From contig JBANAY010000003.1 of assembly GCA_037952775.1 (NCBI GenBank), forward strand, positions 10,416,001 to 10,480,000: a stretch of 64,000 nucleotides of DNA, in the 5' to 3' direction. A program made the position numbers and the translations under genes. The stretch comes from Clonostachys chloroleuca (Eukaryota; Ascomycota; Sordariomycetes; Hypocreales; Bionectriaceae). The notes under the pieces are model-generated. The model did no database searches, was not told the DNA's origin, and was given only the letters and a program-made list of their open reading frames with translations. Each line of letters starts with the position of its first letter. Position 1 is the stretch's first letter. Below, piece by piece: positions 22,161-33,160 of this stretch.

Positions 22161-22924
22161 GATGGTATTGTTGATATGATTGAGATAACTGCTTCGTTCT
22201 TATCTCTTCTTCTTCTTTTGTTTATCTTTTCTGTGCTGGATGAGGTTTTCAAATCGGGAGGGGTGAAGCTGGCGCATCCCGCTCTGATATAAGTGGCAGT
22301 GTGGCGTCTGTATACGTCACTGTGGCTAAACTGCGTTGCACCGCCACATTTCTACCAAACGCCACCTTGAGGCCAAAGGTGATAGAAGGGAACCCATCGG
22401 CAGCTGTCTGATTGGCTGATTAACAATATCCACTATCCACCCTCACTCATCAGCCGTCCCCAGCATCCATGCTTCCAACTCTGAGGCCTTCTCTTCATCT
22501 ACGAATGTGCACATGGATCACTATGTCAATGGAATTAAGCTTTAGGACTGAAATGTTCTTTTTTTAGTCGCCATAAGCAAGGAGCATCCTAAATTTAAGC
22601 TACACACATCACTGGATCATACAAGGTTTGTTTTGAACACAAATGACAATCCATGCCCAAACCTTCCACATCAAGAAGTCCAAACTTATCACACATAACC
22701 TAGGCGTAGGCATCAGCATCTCGAAAAAACTCTACCAAGGGCTGGCCAGTATATATAAGTTGGCCATGGCCCCCCAAGACGGGAAGCCCATAACCACCAC
22801 CAGCGCAACCACCTCTCTCCAAGCCACAATATCAGATCTGATGTTATCATGCCTACCACCCAGGACTGGGTCAGGGCAATTGACCAAGTCCTAGGAAGAA
22901 TAACAGCGATCATCAGAGATAGCT

Positions 22925-23034
22925 CAAAGCAGCTCTGTATCAAACACATCAAGCACACAATCATCCGATCAGTCGGGGGCGTCCCCACGGTAATGAAACC
23001 GCTTGCAACAGAACAGATCCAGCAGCTTGGTCCC
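22925..23034 (+). repeat. 110-bp degenerate direct repeat, copy 1
   Basis: Aligns with 23192-23303 from CAAAGCAGCTCTGT to CAGATCCAGCAG. In the stretch near 22988-23000 this copy has A or T where copy 2 has G or C (several C-to-T and G-to-A type differences in a row). That is the direction expected of RIP-like or deamination decay. The sample is small. Confidence 0.65.
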
Positions 23035-23191
23035 ATAATCAAGTCTTATGGAACCAGCCGGTCTTTCCCGCATGAGCCAGTATATCCAGGGTTCAGGTTG
23101 GTTCATTAAGAGCCGGTTTCTGCGACGGGGTATTAAACAGGACCCCCCCCCCTTTTGTTCACCCTTAATGTAACAACCACCAGAGACAACC

Positions 23192-23303
23192 CAAAGCAGC
23201 TCTGTCTCAAAACACATCAAGCACACAAGCCTCCAGTCAGTCTGGGGACTCCTCGCGGCAACGAAGCCGCTTTCAACAGCGCAGATCCAGCAGATATCGC
23301 CCC
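23192..23303 (+). repeat. 110-bp degenerate direct repeat, copy 2
   Basis: Partner of 22925-23034 with an offset of about 267 bp. It retains the G/C versions of most differing bases. It is followed by A/T-rich DNA and then by the 3' end of the GH47 gene. Confidence 0.65.
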
Positions 23304-23531
23304 ATGGTTATGCCATGTATTTATTGAGAAAGTAAGTATTTCAGTCGAGAGATTTCAAGAACGAAACGAGGTGAGCGGTCTTGGCAAGAGCGCGACATGA
23401 AGGACATACGCTCACTCTTCACCCAAATACATCACCCGATTTGCATCCCAAGAAGTTTATGTGGGAATAGCTTGGTCATTTAATTTAGAGACTGTATACG
23501 TTCTAACCAGAGTCCACTCCGTAATTCAGGC

Positions 23532-25257
23532 TTAATAACCCCGAATCTTGACAGGATGTGCTTCCGTGTTGAACACCCACTTGTTGGGCTGGTCCTTGTG
23601 CACCTGGACCTCCGACTCCTCAGAGAAGATGAGGTAGAAGTACTTCAACGTCTCCGTGAGGAAGAAGCTCTCCATCTTGTCGATGAACCCGCCGTTCACG
23701 ACCGTCACATCGTTCAGGCCGGCGTACCCGCTTCCCGTGCGGGTCGCCGCCGTGATGGCCTGGAACCCTTCCCAGGCGAGGTCCTGGTACTTGCTGTCGC
23801 CCGTCACACGGTACGCGTAATACAAGCTCTCCGTCGTCTCGGGCCGGAGGATGTAGTACTTGGAGGTGGCCCAGAACCCGGCCGCGGCGTAGGCGTCCTC
23901 CTGGCCCGCGGGCGGGTTGGTGTTGAAGGTGCCGTCGACGGGGAGCTTGCTGTCGGTCCACCTGAAGCCCTCGGGGCCGATCTTGGCGGCGGTCCCGCGG
24001 TAGGTCTCGAAGTAGGACTCGGCGAGCGTGACGCCGAAGTCAATGTACTTCTGCTCGTTCAGGAGGATGCCGCCGAGGATGAAGTTTCCTCCTGCGAAGC
24101 TCGCCACTGCATGTGCGGTAAGTATCGATGGAAGACCACCGCGGAGGGGGGGGGGGGGTTGACTTACAATGAGAAGAGCTAGGAATGGTCTGTGTTCCTT
24201 GATACTGGGACAGGAAGGTGATGTCCTCGCGGGACGTTGGGTGTGAGGCCAGATATTCAATGGTAGAATCAGCAGCGGCAATCCATCTGTCCTTGTAGAA
24301 GGAAAACTCCTCCGGGTCGTAGAGGTACATTTTGATCAAGTACTCGTAGTAGCTGTCCGTCAAACCGGACCAACCGCCAGAGCTGTCAATGAAGGTGCCG
24401 TCTGTCAGGTTGAGATAGGTTCCGGTCAACCCAGGGAACGGCTCGCCGCTCTCCGGAGTTGGCTTCAGAATGTACGACTCGGCCTTCTGGGCGAGCTGCG
24501 CATACTCGGGGTTCCCGGTCAAATCAGAGAGCCTGGTCCACTCCAAGACGAGTGTCCCAACTTCGGCGATGTTGTTCCTTGAGGAGCCTGCACGCTTCGG
24601 CTCAGGGTTGAGATAGATGGTGGGGTCTGGAACACCACTGGGGGTGTCGAAAGCAAACTTCACACTATCAGCAAGGCTAACTGCCTGCTTCAAAAGGTTG
24701 TCAACAAGTGACTTGTCGTCGACCAGATCGCTCCATGGCGCTTGTGTGAGTAGATCGTGCGCTACTACCGTCAGCCAAATGTCCCAGAAAAACAGCAGTT
24801 ACTAACAAACCTGACAGGAGACCACCAAAATATCGAATGTTGGTCTCAAACAGAGAGATGGATTCGCCAGACTTAGCAGTGGTGGTGAAATCGATTGTGG
24901 GAACGAATTCCAAGATTTGGTTCACACTCTCCCTATCACCGAGAATGATTGATGCGCTGAGGGAATCGAACGCTGTTACGCCCCAGGCATTCCTATGCAA
25001 CTATTAGAAGGCTTTTCGTCTCATCTCTTGACGGCGGACCCTTACCGGTCGTTCTCATATCCGTTCGACACAGGGTGGAGTGTATCGTTAGGGAAGGCAT
25101 ATTCATAATAGCCCTTCCACGCTGTCCTGTAAGCCTCCCTGACGGCTTCAACTCTCTCTCCATTAGAGCTGCCATCCCGCCGATGGTGAAACTGAGGCCC
25201 GGCAAGTGCAGTGGATGCAAGCCCCAAAGCCGAGAGACAGAGTTGGCTCGACCGCAT
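23532..25257 (-). CDS. Secreted class I alpha-1,2-mannosidase (glycoside hydrolase family 47)
   Basis: Four exons on the minus strand: 25257-25046, 24992-24811, 24761-24168 and 24106-23532 (520 residues). The introns are 53, 49 and 61 bp, and all three joins keep frame. Residues 1-20 are a signal peptide ending ALA. The family is shown by NDTLHPVSNGYENDR and NAWGVTAFDSLSASIILGD near the N-terminus, GGLLSAHDLL across the second splice join, and the terminal NTEAHP that binds calcium and substrate. GH47 enzymes are calcium-dependent inverting mannosidases that trim alpha-1,2-linked mannose. With a cleavable signal and no transmembrane anchor, this one resembles secreted fungal enzymes rather than the ER or Golgi forms. 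The third intron holds a run of 13 G (24146-24158), C on the coding strand. A TATA box lies at 25384-25392. Confidence 0.93.
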
Positions 25258-26604
25258 GGTGGCTAAGTGTACGGATCAATGAGGTGAGCAGTTGGCCACC
25301 TGGAGAGAAAAGATAAGTTCTCAGAGGGACTAACGCTTCTGACCCGTGGCAAGCCGAGAAACACCAGCCAGGGTATCAGGGGGTCTTTATAGTCTTCAAG
25401 ACATATTGAACATCAGATGACGCCCCTTGCTCCAACTCAAGGGAGTCCCAAATTGGGGAAAAGGCGATTGAACGAAAGATCCCCCATCAATGCCGTATGA
25501 CGCAAAATACTGCAAGAGGGTTCCATCAGGCAGGTGTGAAGAAGAGGTAAATGTTGTAATCCCGAGGGTGCCTGGACTCGGCCCTCAGGGATCGCGGAAG
25601 GGTCACCGTGACCACAGCGATATGCATCTCGGAGTGTATAGTGTCATTCAGCAGAGCTCTGAAATGATATCAGATATGAGGATTATTTGGCCATTTTTGT
25701 TCAATTTATATTGACCACTGAATCTCACACTACGAAACGTCCCACCATTCGTCTGCTTCAAAATGCTGTAATTGCTCCCCAGAATTTGTCCCCCACGAGA
25801 GCTCAACTAACCATCGATCCTCGCACACCCGCCTAATCACACCGCAATTAGTGAAAAGCCAACCTTGCGGAAGGGAAAGCGGCGCACATCGGGCATGAGA
25901 GTATGCGGCGGTATGGAGCAGTGTAGCGGGGGATTCTGGCTGTCAAGGTTCACCCATGTGACAAAATGCCATCGCTCCAAGTAAGCAACCTCCTCATTAG
26001 GTCATGGCAATGGGTGGTGATGTGACCCTGCAGCCGCCTGCCGATTATCGAAATGATTGACTTCGTCCCCCTGTAGCCCCGAACACTGGGCAATCAAGTG
26101 CCTGATGCGACTCCCCGCACCGTCTCCCAACTTCGGCAGCATCAAAGACAAAATCCTTGAAGAAGCAAGTGACATGCTCATCGGACCACCCTGATTGCAA
26201 GGTGCCATCCAATGCAACAGCTTCTATGCTGTGCAACCTACGGTTGGTAGGCACCGGTCAAACGCACGGTCAAAGTATAAGCTTGCGAGTTTGTCGGTCC
26301 ATGCGATGAGCCTTGTCCAGAGTGGACAGCCATGGTCCTTATCGTGGGCTCCAACTGATGCACTTTCTCAACCCAATCGGTACTTGTTTTGGGGCTCACA
26401 AGAACTCCTTCTGGCCGGAACTTGGAGCATATGCCCCGATAAATCGGAGAGCAACCAGGCCATGGTCCGGCACTGAGGGGTTGGGAGCTGTCTCGGTATT
26501 TTCGCGGCGCATCAAGATTCCTTGGCTCTAAATCATTCACGAGACCAGTCGGCTCCAAGGGGGTCTGCATATGTGTGTGTGGGCTGGGGCATTATGCTCA
26601 ACCA
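25258..26604. other. Intergenic region upstream of GH47 and downstream of RAD10
   Basis: About 1.35 kb. The GH47 promoter occupies the left part. On the minus strand around 26570-26000 there are two or three overlapping open stretches of 70-110 codons with no recognisable family. They may be relics, and I do not call them. Confidence 0.4.
25384..25392 (-). promoter_or_regulatory. TATA box of the GH47 gene
   Basis: CTATAAAGA on the minus strand, about 127 bp upstream of the GH47 start codon. A strong TATA box suits an inducible secreted enzyme. The evidence is sequence and spacing only. Confidence 0.45.
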
Positions 26605-27852
26605 CTAATTGCCTTCCCTCAACTTTGCCAGAGCAGCAGCGATGCCTCCGCTCAAATGATCTTTGTCTTGGCTCTGCTCGCTCTGCTGGGGTTGCACCGA
26701 AGGACCTGGTTGAGCTGCACGGCGCGACTCCTCAATAGCTGCAGCTAGCATTGCTTCCTCCTCCTCGTCATCGTCATCCAGGTCGCCCATGAGCTGGAAC
26801 TGACCTGCCTTGGAGGGGTTCGAAGCTGCCATAGTGGGGTCTGCCTGCATCGCCCGGGAGATGGGAATTGCATCTTCAAGAGCGTTACGAGCTGCATTCT
26901 GGGCAACGTTACCTCCAGCCGGCGGCTTGCGCGCGGCTTTCTTGGTAGCTTTTCTCGCCCTAAAGGGCTCCTCGACTGCCTTGGACCACCGCTTGACCTT
27001 GGCACCTCCCCAGCCATTGAGCATGCTCAACTGCTCCTGGTCCGCATTGATTGCGTTCTTCAAGCTCCCGAAGTTGGCCACGAGAGCAACCGCGTCCGAC
27101 TTGTTGAGGTTTCTGGGCACTGTCACGAACTCGACGAGTCTGTCGGCATAGCTTGTTGCCTGCTGCCCCTTGATGGCTGTGAAACCTGCGTGCTCGTAGG
27201 ACTTGTAGAGTTCGAGGTAACGGCCAGCCTCGGCGGCAGACCAACACAGGATGATGGTGATGTTGTTCACCAGTGATGTCTTGGACAGTTCTCGCAACGA
27301 ATCCTCGTGATTCGGGATGTCGACCATGACCAGTAGAATACGAAGTGTGTATTTCCCTTGGAGCTTTTGGATTCGGGTATAGACGTATTCGGGATGCAAT
27401 CGGTGGTAACGAAGACTATGTAAGCTCACGGTCAGTCTCACATCATGGCATTATACGTGCAATGCCAGCCCCCGGACTTACGAACCTCAGAAAAAGTGCA
27501 CATGTAGTCTGTCCCATAACATAATCTGCCGGAATATCGCTGTACTCCCAACCCATGGCACGGATGAAGGTCAGGATCGGATTGCCCCTCTGGCGCGGCG
27601 AGACGAGAATGTGCGACCCAGTTCCCCTCTGAGGGAGCGCCTGGGGCGTCGGCTGCACGATCTTGGATCCCGAAGAGCTCGTCGGCGGAGGTTTATCCAG
27701 TCGCTGGGGGTTGGCTGCTGGATCTTCTGGGGCGTGGGCTGTTGCACGGCTCGCTGCGACGAACCAGCTCTGGACTGCTGCGACGACACCCGGTCCGCTG
27801 CAGCAGCCATGGCCTCCAGCAAGGAGTCGTCGGCGCCAAATTCGTCCTCCAT
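26605..27852 (-). CDS. RAD10: RAD10/ERCC1/Swi10 structure-specific endonuclease subunit (one-base frameshift in the supplied sequence)
   Basis: Exons on the minus strand 27852-27486 and 27415-26605 with a 70-bp intron (GTTCGT..TAG, an unusual donor). The product is 392 residues after adding one base. It pairs with XPF/Rad1 to cut 5' of lesions in nucleotide excision repair and in single-strand annealing. The ERCC1 central domain lies at about 88-205 (GNPILTFIRAMGWEYSDI, then LRYHRLHPEYVYTRI across the splice join). A helix-hairpin-helix region follows at about 228-268. The C-terminal extension has an acidic run followed by a ubiquitin-interacting-motif-like helix at about 340-355. The frame breaks in the Pro/Gln-rich N-terminus at a run of five G (27706-27710). 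One extra base gives exactly 1179 nt and a continuous protein, and no splice donor explains the shift. Confidence 0.88.
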
Positions 27853-28789
27853 AGCTGCTCGTTTATCGGTGTCGCCGTGCCTCGGGCGCCGTTCCAAGGT
27901 GCAATGGGTTGGAAGAAGCAGCGCCTGAAACGCGAGTCGGGAGAGCGTTCACGGACAGACGTCAGATTATTATTATAGACCGTTATCACTTATCAGCATC
28001 CGCCCCCACAGCTCTGGAACAACCCAAGTTCCTTCCCTCGGGAATTAATCAACCAATCTCTTCCCGATCGATGCGCTTGGTCTTTTTACTTTATGTGAAA
28101 CCATTAGCTTTTCAAGTGTTTACGATACATGCACATCAACTGGGGCCATAAGTGTAAAGGTGACAAAGGGAGTTCTCATAAGTCTATGCTAATTCTTGAC
28201 TGCCTATATCCGGGCGCCATATGCTAGAAAGCAGTCCGACAAAAGAAACCAAAAGCTCCAGCTGACAAATGAAAATGAAAATGCATGAAAGGTCGCTTCT
28301 CGACAAAGGAAAATGGGTATATACATAATCGCACAATTTTCCGGTCCAAAGTGTACTAAAACACTGGTAGTGGTGAAGAAGAAGAAGGGTGAGCGATAAT
28401 ATCTCAAAAAAGAAAAGAAAAAGAAAAGAAGAAAAGGCTGAAGAAAAGAAATCGTGGGTATGTAAAGTTTGAACATTGGGGGGGGATAGAAGAAAAAAGA
28501 AGAAGAAGTAGAAGTAGAAGAAGTGGGACAAAGAAAATGAAGAAGAAAAAAAAAGAAGAAAAAGAAAATCGTAGAATGAGTGTCCCTGCTTGGGGAAATA
28601 TCCTGTCCTGGGGACTTAATGTCTGAATGCCAGTCGTCGTCCCAGACGATTGTGGCCAATAAAGAAGAGAAGATGAGAAAGAAGATAAAAAGGAAAAAAG
28701 AAAAGGAAATATTATCGCTCATCCCGTTCGTTCCCAGCTTTGCATGTAGCAGAAGATTCAACACCGCTACTGTTTGTGTTGTTCACTTA
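27853..28789. other. Intergenic region with a long purine/pyrimidine-asymmetric tract
   Basis: About 0.94 kb between two minus-strand genes: the RAD10 promoter on the left and the 3' region of the next gene on the right. From about 28375 to 28575 the plus strand is nearly all A and G (AAGAAG-type microsatellite), so transcripts from the minus strand would be U/C-rich. A 186-codon minus-strand frame here is an artefact of this composition. Confidence 0.5.
28375..28575. repeat. Polypurine (plus) / polypyrimidine (minus) low-complexity tract
   Basis: About 200 bp dominated by GAA/AAG triplets with few pyrimidine interruptions on the plus strand. It lies in the 3' flank of the gene at 28790-30193 and roughly 520-720 bp upstream of RAD10. 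Such mirror-type tracts can form triplex DNA or exclude nucleosomes. No function is demonstrated here. Confidence 0.7.
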
Positions 28790-30193
28790 TTAGATCCAAG
28801 CACACTCGTTGTTGTCCTCTCCCATGGCGCAGCGGATGGAGTTGAGAGCTGAGAGCCAGCAGTCGAAGCCAGCCTTGGCGTTGCCCATCTCCTCCTGGCT
28901 GACACCCATGGTGGCCATGTTGTCACGGAGGCGCTCGTAGGTCTCAATCATGATGTCGACCTGCATCTTGTCGAACTTGTTGCCAGTTCGAGGGGAAGCA
29001 TCGGCCAGAGAGCAGACCATGTCCTGAGCCAACATGCCGAGGCCAATTGCGGGAGAGCCGAAGGCACCACTGGGCTTGTAGTCCTGAGGAGGGGTAGCAG
29101 GAGGGGTAGGACCGAAGGAGACAGGCTTGAAGTAGATGGCATCCTCCTTGAAATGCATGTTGTCCTCCTGAGGGAAAGCCACGAGTGTGACATCGGACTG
29201 AGGAGAGAGGCTGCCAATGCTGAATGTCCTGGAGCTGCCTTCGGAAGCGGTGCTACTGTCGCTGTCGCTTTGGATCTCAGCAGCCTGGGGGTTCTCGTAC
29301 AGATGGTTCCATGGGTGGGCCTGGAGAGGGTGAATGCCCTGCTCGTCAATCTGCTTGAGGTTCTTGGATTCAAGGCTGGCTCCGAATCGCTGGGCACGCG
29401 ACTGTCGGAGGACAGGCTCGGGCTCATACCGGGACTCGGACGAAGTGGAAGGGGAGCCGGAGTAGGCTTGAGGCAGAAGCAGAAGGGGCTCCTCAGACTC
29501 GGTAGGAGGAGTCGTAGGGGGGGTGGGGAGCGAGGGAAGAGCCTTGCTCTCACCGCGAACCTCCATCATGTTCTGGTAGCGCTGGGCCAGCTCATCAAGG
29601 TTAGACATCATCTTCCTGGTGAGAGGAAGAGGCTTGGGCTCCTCATACTGGGGCTTGATAGCATCATACGGCCTGAGATCGTAAGGTCGTGGCCTGTAGT
29701 CTTCGGTCTGCCATGTAGGCCTCAAGTCTTCAGACTTGGACTTCTGGTGGGGAGACTTGGGAGATGCGTTGTTCTTGGAGGAGAAGCTGGGCATCTTGAC
29801 CAGCATTTGAAGTTTCTTAAGATTAGGTCTGGATTCCTTGGAATCCGAAGTAAGGCCAAGGCCCTGAACCTCCTGAGTAGGAGGAGAGTGAACCTGCTTC
29901 CATCGAGACTCAATCTCGAGGGGCTTGGAACCGTGGCGAGGAGGGCGGACGACGACTCCATCAGGGCCAGTGACGAGAGCATTGGACTCGAGAAAGCTTA
30001 CCACTCTCGGGTCGTTGACGGGGCTGTATCTAGAAGAAAAGCTGTTTCGTCGCTGTGATCGAGCAGACCTGGCAGCTTTGCTGGGCTCTGGAGTAGGAGT
30101 AGCAGTCTTGTCCTCGGAAGGCCTCTTGGACCACCAAGCCCTTGATCGGGGCGAGGAGGTCTTGTTGTTTGTGCGTGGCGATGTTCGGAGCAT
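28790..30193 (-). CDS. Low-complexity Ser/Pro-rich fungal protein with a conserved-looking helical C-terminus, function unknown
   Basis: 467 residues from the ATG at 30193, the first in-frame ATG. The frame extends further upstream only through non-ATG codons in a CT-rich leader. I do not recognise the family. The N-terminus is basic and Ser/Arg-rich (residues 1-60). The middle is Pro/Ser/Glu-rich with PPTTPP and TPPATPP runs that look like kinase or SH3-ligand sites. The last 75 residues are compact and helix-forming (FDKMQVDIMIETYERLRDNMATMGVSQEE and onward, two Cys, ending CAWI). No membrane span or signal peptide is seen. A regulatory or scaffold role is only a guess. Both flanks carry polypyrimidine tracts on the coding strand. 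Confidence 0.75.
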   Translation of the reverse strand: MLRTSPRTNNKTSSPRSRAWWSKRPSEDKTATPTPEPSKAARSARSQRRNSFSSRYSPVNDPRVVSFLESNALVTGPDGVVVRPPRHGSKPLEIESRWKQVHSPPTQEVQGLGLTSDSKESRPNLKKLQMLVKMPSFSSKNNASPKSPHQKSKSEDLRPTWQTEDYRPRPYDLRPYDAIKPQYEEPKPLPLTRKMMSNLDELAQRYQNMMEVRGESKALPSLPTPPTTPPTESEEPLLLLPQAYSGSPSTSSESRYEPEPVLRQSRAQRFGASLESKNLKQIDEQGIHPLQAHPWNHLYENPQAAEIQSDSDSSTASEGSSRTFSIGSLSPQSDVTLVAFPQEDNMHFKEDAIYFKPVSFGPTPPATPPQDYKPSGAFGSPAIGLGMLAQDMVCSLADASPRTGNKFDKMQVDIMIETYERLRDNMATMGVSQEEMGNAKAGFDCWLSALNSIRCAMGEDNNECAWI

Positions 30194-33160
30194 CTTGGCT
30201 GAATGTGAAAAAGAAATTATAGAAGAAAAGAAGTGCAAACAAAAAGAAAAAGCTATATCAAATAGCTTGATGCAATTCTATCTAATACAAAAAGGAAATA
30301 AGGAAATGACGAAAGGAAAAAGACCAAAGGAAAAAGACCAAAGGAAATTGTTCGTTACCGTTATTGCTGTTGTATGTCTGGATTATCTCATGATGTTGGG
30401 CTGGGGAAGAGGTGCCTTTATGGAAACGAAGCTGGTGTAGATGCTCTGGCCCGCTCGTTCACGATGACTCTAAAAAAAGGGCCCAGAGACCAAACCGTGC
30501 GGCCGCGGACGCTCACCTTGGGTCGAGCTATGCGTCCGGATCACCAAAACAACAGACCCAAGGGCAAGGTCAGTGTCAGAATGGGTAAAACTGGGGAGCG
30601 CACAGGCCGTAAGGCTGCTGCTGAGCTTGAGCTGCGACCCCCGACTATGCTCGGCTCGACAGCGAAATTGGGTGTGAACTGGCTTGTGGTGTTGAGAGCG
30701 CCGTCAGAAGGAGGGCCCGTTATGGAGACGTCAGACCCCGGACCCTGGCCCCAGATGCTGACTGAAGCCGGCCGTCAGTGGGAGACCGTTCGTGGACAGC
30801 CCTGTAAATGCTGCTGTAGATAGCCACAGCCCTGGATGTAAACAAACAAGGTACCTGGCTCGCCTGCAGGTACACGCTCAATCGGTAAGTATCCCAACTG
30901 CCGCTGCGCGATGGATTCTGTCAGAGCTGAGAATAGGGCGTCGACAAATGCTTCATGGATGGTGTTGTGAGAGTTTGGAAGACGGCGGACAATATTCGTG
31001 AGAAGGAAAAGTTATTATACGGCAAACAATACTGTTGATTGGCATCTAAGACAACCAACTTGAACTTTTTCCCTTCTATTGGTGAGCACTGGTCTCGTCC
31101 TGTCTCCCTACCTAAGCATCCAAGACGAGTGCGAGCAGCTGCACACATACACGGTAATTGCTTCATGCACGCAGCCCGTAGCGAGCCAAACAGGCCTGGA
31201 AAGCACTAAGCAATCGATGCCTCCGTCCAGGCCTGCTGTTCAGTCGCCTGTAGGATATGAAGATGGACAGCGGGCCCAAAACTAGCAGTAGCAATCTCGA
31301 ATTTTGCCACATCTCGCGGAGGACAAGGGTGATCTTGGTGATGGCCACAGCTTTCTCAAACTCACAGAGGCCAAAAAACGAGACGCATACGGAAAATACC
31401 CACTTGCCGCTCCCTAGAATAGTGAGAGCCTCGTGCTTGATCGCCCAAAGCTACGGAAAGCCGCCAGCAGCAGGGTCATCATCCAGGGCCAGCAGTGAGC
31501 AAACCGCTGGAGGACGGCGGCCAAACTGAGAAGACTTGTTGACTGGTCCCTTTTCGGTGTGTTCAGCGCACGGCCCCCGGACCCACCAGAACGGCTTGTG
31601 GGCAATGACGGCACCAAGACAAGTCTGGCTTTTTGCAACAGGACAATTAATCAATAAATTGACTTTCAGGAAGAGAATCGCAGTGAAGGCATCTTGTTAG
31701 CCTCCACGCCTAGGAAAATATTGGCTCGTCAATTGACCTTTGGCGAATTTCTCGCTCCCAGCTGAACGGATTCGTCCATAAGCCTTCTAGAAAAATACTG
31801 CCTATTGCGTTCTTGGACGCAAGGATGCTATTTTTACTATAGAAGATCCCCAGAATTCGGAGAGCCCCAATTAGTAACCAGGAAGCAAAGGACTTGCCCA
31901 ATTAGATAAGCCCATGCGCATTCATCCTCAAAATATCCAATCGATAAGCAAACCGAAAATACGTTCATTTTACTTTGAATATCCATGCATCGTCAACATA
32001 GCTAGCCCACATCTGCGATCGGCTCATGCCTTGCGGGTCAGGCTCTGGTGATGGGTCCTATACGCGACACCACGGAGGTTGTGCTGGTTGTGCCTGGGAA
32101 TAGTTTCGCAGCTGAAGTGAAGCCGCCAAGCACCGGCATCCCAAGGCAGTTCGGCAGCCATGGATTACTTAAGGTATTGCCACTCGCCACTCACCCGCAA
32201 TATCTAATTACCATTGGTACTAAGCTCCGTATGGACCAGGCAAGTGAGCATGCGACACGGAAACGCTGCGATTTAGCTCGATGATTATTGAACCTAACAT
32301 ATCTCCATGGAGATTAAATGAAAAGCAATATTTTCTGCAGCCATCCCATGTTCTTCATTTGTGGTAATTTTTGAAAAACATGATGTCTTACATTTCACGT
32401 CGCTGCTAGCCAGGTTTTTGATTTGGGTGGGTCACAATATCAGGTAATGTCCAGGCTCTTCTCGACTGAGCACAGGCCAGAAAACACTTGCAGCTAGCGG
32501 TACCTGATATATTACCTAATATTGCGTATGAGGGGCATCAGCAAGTCGATGAGGGGAGAGTGGGGGAGGGGCTCTGAACAAGCACAACCAAACAGCACAT
32601 TCATCAAGCAGAAAAGCTGCGACACTGAATGATTCCGTAGGCTTTTTCACGTCTTGGCTACGAGTGTAATTTGAAGCCATCGCGAACGCCACATTGCGGA
32701 GATTTTAATCAGAAGGCCATTCCAAAACATCTTGAAATGCCGTCGGGATATTTCAGACCTTCTGCCCCCAGAATTTATCCGTCAAGGTCCCCATTGAAGC
32801 ACCAAACACCGCACTAACAGCGATTTATCCATCAATCAGCATCCAGATTTCTCCTATTTTCCTGAGCGTCACCCATCTTGACTCCACTGTCCGTCGTCGG
32901 ATGATGCATCGCGACTTTTGGACTCCGAATCCGGTACGGCCAAACGCCGAACGTGGAGATGATGATATATGGATGGATTTTACTTTTATATCTAGCATGC
33001 AGCTACTCCTCTGCTAGCAATTCAATTACTCTCGTCCTATTTATTCGTTCCCCACGTGCTGTCCCAGCCTCGAATGTAGATTCGCATCATCTCATTTCCA
33101 CCCTCAGAGCAAAGTAATTAATCAGCCCATTTTTTGGGTTTGTTTGTAAATCTTACCACA
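30194..33160. other. 3-kb region without a supported gene
   Basis: The first 150 bp (CT-rich on the minus strand) are leader and promoter of the gene at 28790-30193. They include a short tandem repeat at about 30314-30346, unit AAAGGAAAAAGACC. A 149-codon plus-strand frame at 30374-30823 has no domain, and I see no splice partners. From about 31900 the DNA becomes A/T-rich with scattered short frames. The final 150 bp are the L-galactonate dehydratase promoter and leader. Confidence 0.4.
30314..30346 (+). repeat. Short purine-rich tandem repeat
   Basis: About 2.4 copies of a 14-bp unit, AAAGGAAAAAGACC. On the coding strand of the adjacent minus-strand gene it is a polypyrimidine stretch in the upstream region. 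Confidence 0.6.

Larger units (their letters stand above)
22161..23531. other. Non-coding region with a decayed tandem duplication
   Basis: About 1.4 kb. The first 200 bp should be the promoter of the small minus-strand gene. Further on there are two related segments of about 110 bp (22925-23034 and 23192-23303) and a run of ten C (23143-23152). Short frames here are interrupted, and none is recognisable. Confidence 0.45.

Noticed and set aside
23556..24182. 208-codon plus-strand frame over GH47
   Set aside because: Shadow of the G/C-rich GH47 exon; no recognisable family, and it crosses the GH47 intron.
10060..25257. A mannan-degradation gene cluster (GH76 plus GH47)
   Set aside because: The two genes are 11.5 kb apart, on opposite strands, with unrelated housekeeping genes between them and no transporter or regulator beside them.
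28204..28764. 186-codon Phe/Ser/Leu-rich minus frame, apparently multi-span membrane protein
   Set aside because: Produced by the polypyrimidine tract; there is no real hydrophobic helix pattern and no start context.
30374..30823. 149-codon plus-strand frame
   Set aside because: No domain, no splice partners, and it lies in the upstream region of a minus-strand gene.
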